DNA from: Gavia stellata
Lineage: Eukaryota > Chordata > Aves > Gaviiformes > Gaviidae
Assembly: GCF_030936135.1 (NCBI RefSeq)
Contig: NC_082617.1
Location: forward strand, 634,501 to 698,500
Direction: 5' to 3'
Length of the DNA stretch: 64,000 nucleotides
The number at the start of each line of letters is the position of its first letter. Position 1 is the first letter of the stretch. Shown in pieces: positions 54,401 to 60,400 of the stretch. Position numbers and translations under genes: made by a program. A model generated the notes under the pieces. It worked only from the letters and a program-made list of their open reading frames with translations, was not told the origin of the DNA and searched no databases.

Positions 54401-57400
54401 TACCCAGCGGCTGTGGGTTCCCCGGGTTAACCCGGGAGAGTCAAGTGCCCATATGTCCTCTGCGGTCCCTGCTGCTGCGCTGTGTTCATTTCCTTTCAAG
54501 CCAATGAAAGAGGAAGGAGATTCCCAGCATCAGGCCTGTGTCTGTAACTTCCCGCTCCTCTGTCCTCTCTTCAGCTGTTTAACAAAGTCACCAAAGCAGA
54601 GGTCACCCTGCAGAACAGCGGCAAGGTGGGATTCACCTACGCGGTGCTCAGCCCCAGTGCGGCCACTGCCGACAGCCCTCTGCCCGGCGTGCCCCTGGTC
54701 GTGCCCAGCACGGTGAGTATGGAGGTAGCACAAGCGATTAACCCTGGCCCTTTGTCAGGCTGCCTAGGAGAGGGTTGTAGGGAAAAAAGGGAAAACAGCC
54801 ATGAAAAAACCCACAGAAGCAGCCAGGAGAGAGAGGGCTGTAAGCAATTGCTGCTGGGGGGCAGAGAAGGTCAGGCAAGCGCGGTCCTAATAGACTGCCT
54901 TGAATGGCCTTTGCTGGCGGGTGGCTCTGCTGTCATTCAGCAGCCACGGGCGGGAGGCACGAGTGCTTTGGTAGCTCTCCGGACCCCAGCTGCTGAGCTC
55001 TCTGGTTGTGCCGGCACTGGCGCTGGCCGGTGCAGGCTCTCCCGAGGGTCACCGTACCCGGGTTGTGTGATCGGAGAGGACTTAGTCCTCATCCCTGCCT
55101 GTAACAAACCCTGCCTGCCCCCTGCCAGCACTGAGCAGGTGAGACTTCAATACTCTCTGGCTTGGGCATGACGCTCTTTGGCCAGAAACTGTAACAGCCC
55201 CTGTACCAGTCCCTCACTCCTCCAGCTTTGCTGCTCTGCAGCAGCTTTGTGGGGCAGTGAGGGGGCCAGGGAGGAGCAGGGCTGGAATAGCAAGGAGAGG
55301 AGTTTGCAGCATCCCACCATCCCAGCTTCTCAGTCCTGCATGGATGTCTTTGAGCTGAAGCAGTGTTCTTATCTTGGACACTTTTTGCAATGGGAAGGGG
55401 AAGCCAAAAGGCTTTCACGTTCCCCCATGCCTGTCTCCTACAAGGGATGACACGCTGATGCCCTCTTCCTGCAAGCTTCCGAAGAGACAGCTCTGCTCGG
55501 ACCCGCGCAGTTGTTGCTGTAACAGCGTTGTCAGCCCTGGCAGCTTGACAGGGCTCGCTTTCGCTGGAGCTGTGTTGTGTGCTGGAGTAAGGGCTCGGGG
55601 GACCAAGTGGCAGGATCCGTCCCGCTCAGTAGCTTGTCCCTGCAGCGTGGAGGGGAGCGGGGAGCCGAGGGTCCAGCCCCGCGTGCAGAGGGCAAGCTGA
55701 GGAAAGCTGCGGCTGTGTCCTGTCACCCCGAGCTGTGTTGCCGTCTGCTTGAGTTTGCTCTCGACCTGGCTGGCGTGAGCCCAGCCCGGGGATCGGACAG
55801 TCCTTCTGGAAGCCCGGAGAGGAGGTGACCTTCCTGGCAACACCTTCTTCCCTAGATCTCATCCTAGTCCCTGCTCCTGCGTTTCCAGAGATGTATGTTT
55901 GCAGGTCATCGTGAGTCCAGACAGGCTCATGCACCCTCGGTGTAACCGCACAGGCAGGAGATGTTTGGTTGGGGTCGTTAATAAGGGGTGAGGCCGGTGG
56001 TGGGAACCACCGACGTGCTGTGAGAGTTGCTGCTGGCTCTGCTGAGAGCGCAGGCACTTCACTCATCTTCCACAGCGGCTGGTAAAAGAGCTTTTATTTC
56101 TTCGGTCTGGCTCTTGCTAGCAGAGGGTAAACACCGTTAGCAGAAGAGCTGTGCTCCTGCTGAGCGCAGGGCAGTCTGTGCTGTGGGAATGCATCCCTAC
56201 AGGCCCTCTGAAGGATACAGTGCATCCTGGTGTAGGAGACTTGAGCTTTTGGGTAGAAGAGAGCTAGAAGGCAGTGTTGTCTGATGCTTTCTTATCTTTG
56301 AGAACCTGCCTTCTCTTCTCAGCGTGTCTATCGTCTGAGCCATCCCTCCACCAATCCCTCTTTGGTTTGCATTCCCTCCCTCTTCTCTCATGCCCTGCAG
56401 GGTTACATTGGACCTGGCAAGGAGCAAGTGCTGAAAGTCTCCTACCTGCCAGGAGTGCCGGGAGTCTTTTGCAGGACTTTCCAGGTCCAAGTGGGTCACC
56501 TGGAGCCAAAAGAGATCTCCCTCAAAGGAGAGGGGGTCTTTCCCCGGACCTACTTGGACCTGCCCAGGAACACCAAAGGTGAGCACTGCCTGTCTGCTGC
56601 CCAGGTAGGTCCCTGGCTTTTTCCCCCATGTCATATCATATGGCCATAGGGCAGCTCCCACCCATCTCCAGCAAGCCTGGAGGTTTCAGGGCTGTCAGAC
56701 CAACACTCAATCCTCTGCTTGCTTCCTGAGTGTCTAGCAGACGAGCCCATGTGGGCTTTGCCCCGGGAACCATCCTGCAGAGCTTGCCAGCGTATCTGTT
56801 GGTGGCCTGCAAAGATGATGCCTAGACAGAAAAGTTTGGGAAAGCTGTAATGCAGGCTGGCAGGGATTTTGTCAGGGTTGGCTTTGCATCGCATTGCAGG
56901 GGATGAGATGCTCCTCTGTGGGGAGGAAGATGGGTGGGAGTGAACATCAGGATTCAGAGAGGAGTAGCAGCATAGATTGCTCGAGGGGTTTGTTTCTGGG
57001 AGAGGCCAGCATCCGGGGAGTGGGACTTCCCAGCTTAAATGGGCATGGTGCAGTGCCCACACTTCTATTTGTGGATGTTTTCTTCCTTCAGGAAACAAAC
57101 AGTATGAGAAGATCCTCAGAGGCAAGAGCAAAGATGGACTAAGACAGCCAGAGGGACGAAGCAGTGGTTCTGGGGGAGGCTGCGGCCGTGGAGCCACCCA
57201 TGGACAACTCGGGCACCATGGTGAGAACGACTGCTGCCCCATTTGGCACATGCCACCCTCCCGCCGTGTCACTTGGGCCCCTTGCACCCTGCAGCAGGCT
57301 TCCCGGGGCCCTGCTGGCACTTGGGACCTCCCTGCCCGCATCTGGCCATGATCACGCATCAGCTCAGCGTTGCCCCGGGGGCTGCCCACCTCTGGTAGTT

Positions 57401-60400
57401 GTCCCTCCTGTAGATGCACCAGCTTCCTGACTACCCCAGGGAGAGATCCTGAAGACCATGCTCATGTGATTGAATTTATGGTACTTTGTGAATGGAGACG
57501 CAGGTCATCGCTGGGGTGTTTGTGGCTCACACCCCAAGCCCTGCCAGGTTTACAGAGCTTCATAGCAGCAGCCTGACTACACCCTGGGACTGTGCTGTCA
57601 GTGTTTGTTTGTCTCCAAGAGGCACCAGCTTTGTCGTGGTTCCTTTTTGGAGAGAGTTTTTGTCCAAGCTGCTTTGGCAGTGGCTGGGGGCAGGCAAATA
57701 CTTGGAGCTCTGGAAGGTTCCTAGCTTGTCTGTCTGTTTGTCTGGCCAGATCAGCTTTTATAACAGTGACCGGACAGGCAAAGATGCTGGAGTTCATTTC
57801 CCCCCAGATAAGGTCCTGTCTAAGAGAGCAGGAGGTGTCAGAGACACTGAGCAGGGAGACAGGAGGACCCCATCACCCCTCTCAACAAGAGCAGGGTGGG
57901 ATCCTCTTTCAGAGACAAGCCTCTCCCTTGGGAAGGACCTTTGCTAACCAGCCACTGTCTTTGCTTTCCTCAGTTCGACACTCGGCTGCAGATGCAGACG
58001 GAGCAGGTGCTGATAGAGGAACACGCCCTGGAGCAGCAGAAAGCTCTCGCCTCCGGTCCCTCGGAGGACACTGCCTTTGACCAGCGTGCTCGTCGGAGGC
58101 TTCTCAAGTTAGTGGGGACTCCCGTACCCTATCTCCAGGCACCCTGAGGGCAACACCCGGCGGCACACCCCTGCTCCTGAGAGCTCCTTGTGCCTGCAGA
58201 GCTGGGAATAGCTGGGCACTCAGCTCCCCACCGATGATGGGTTCTGTTCTTAGAGCTGAAGGGGTCCAGTGCTGACCATCAAGCCCATCCAGACAGCACA
58301 GACAGCATCCCTGCTGACCACCTCTGAAAGAGGCAACTCAAAGCTGGCATCTTTGTTCCAACTAACAGATCCCACTAAGCAAAAAGAGCCGGGAACGGCA
58401 CAGGTTGACAAAGCCTTGACAAGCCCTACATCAGGTGGCTTGGGTGCTGGTGGGACTGCAGGGCTTGCCTAGGTAACTTGGTCCTTCCTTTTGCTCCTTC
58501 ATGAGGAGGGACGGGCACCGTAGGCTCCAGTTCAGGAGGAAGAGGCTCTGCAAAACAGATTGTTTAGGTGTTTTCCTGAGTGGGATTGCTCTGGCAAAGG
58601 ACCTTCCCATGAATCTTGGAGGTGTTGATTACTGCATTTATCGGTGCTCCTCTGGGGACAGATCTGGTTGCAGAGCAGCACAAATGAATTTTTTGTTAAG
58701 GTCCCATTGGTAGCTGATAAAACCTAGGACCTACCCTCCCTGTGACTTACCAAAGACTTATTACCAGGTGGTCAGGCTTGGGTTTCACTGGCTAGAGTTG
58801 AGCTTTTACAGCAGTGAATACAGAAATATCCATTTTATTTGCATCTTCCATCCACTTGGAAACGTAGCCAGGCTGTGGTTTAAGGGCTCTCCTTACTCCT
58901 CCTTTCAGAGCTGAGCTGCCCGAGTACGTCCGGGACTTTGGCTATGTCGTTCTCAGGAACATCCACACACACATCATGAAGATCACCAACACCAGGCAGT
59001 TCCCTGTGTCCTTTCACACTGACGGACGTGTCCTGTGTGACACAGGTAACCAGTGCTGGGGAGACTTCACGTGGGCTTGAAGGAGCTGTCTCTGACAGAT
59101 TAGCTTAAGCCACTGGACGTGGGGAGTTTTCCTGAGTGCTTGTTTGTACAGCTTTGTCCTCCTTAGTACGCCCTGCTTGGTGCCTCGGAGCCTGAGTTCT
59201 CCTGGCCAGCAGTGCCCAGAGACCTGGCCTGCCTGTGGCTGCCCTAGCATGTGATTGCAGGGGCGAGCTGTGCTGATCACCGTGGTCACCTCTCAGCATC
59301 TTCTGCTCTTGGCTACCGTGAGCAGCATCTTGAGTTTTTGTGCACGCAGTGGGTTTGCATTGCAAACAGATGGCCCCTTGGTGTTTTGGAAGTGCTTTGG
59401 TTTCGCGTTCATAATGTCACAGCACTTCTGTTCAGCCTTTATTGAGAAAACAGCCTGTGAGGTCCTCTGGTGTATCAAAATAGGCTTCCGAAACAGGCCT
59501 TGAGGTAAGGCTGCAGTGCCATCAAATGGTGACTCGCTGTGCCTGAGGGCTGGTCAGGTGTCTCCTCTAAGTTGTTTCCCAGGGAGCACCACAGCACAGG
59601 GGAATCATAGTTGGAAGTTCTCCTTTGCAGAGGTCTGCACATCCTTCCCTGGGATACCTGATAAAGGAATTACCAGCGCTCCTCAGCTAGTATGTTTCCT
59701 TTTGACCGTGCGAACCTTGGATTCTGGCTGTGAAAAGCCTTTCTTCTGGAGCGGTGACATGGGAGAAAGAGTGGCAGGCTTCTCTGGAGAGGCAAAGAGC
59801 CCTCTTCTTCACAGAGCTGCCAGCCAGGACACCCCTATGGCCTTAACGTGCTTGTGACACATTTCATGTCGCTTGAGTGTCTCAGCTGCTTTATTTTCAT
59901 CTGTTCAAGGTTTCAGCGTGGACCTGGACCATGTGAAGCACCTGCCCTGCTGCAAGACCAAGACGTTCGAAGTGCGCTTCAACCCACCAAGTGTCAACCT
60001 GCCACTGGGAGCGGTGGACATGCTCCTGCCCATCAAGGTACCTCGTGGTCCCTCACCTCCCTGTGCCCGCACCACCTTTTGGGGCAGGCAGCAGGTTGGG
60101 GACAGCAGTAGATGTCACTTGGGCTCTCAGCTGGATGCTCTGTCCTTCACTCGGCAGCCAGAGGCCCCACGTTTCACGTCCGCCTCCGTCCCAATGTGAC
60201 TGTGCCGTCCCTCTGCTTCTCCAGGGACAGACCGGAGTTCCCTGTCCAGTGTGGGTAGTGCCAGGAAGAAACCATGCAGCTCCACAATCACCTCCAGGTC
60301 CCCTGTAAATGGTTCATCACCATGAATGGGCCTGTTAAGAAGGTAAAGCACAGACAATGTGTAGCACCTAACTTCTTGGTTGGGTCTTCTTTGCCTCTCT

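Noticed and set aside
56631-57419. Antisense open frame of 262 codons
   Set aside because: It overlaps HYDIN exon 28 and intron sequence on the other strand, has no recognisable domain and a composition typical of GC-rich shadow frames.
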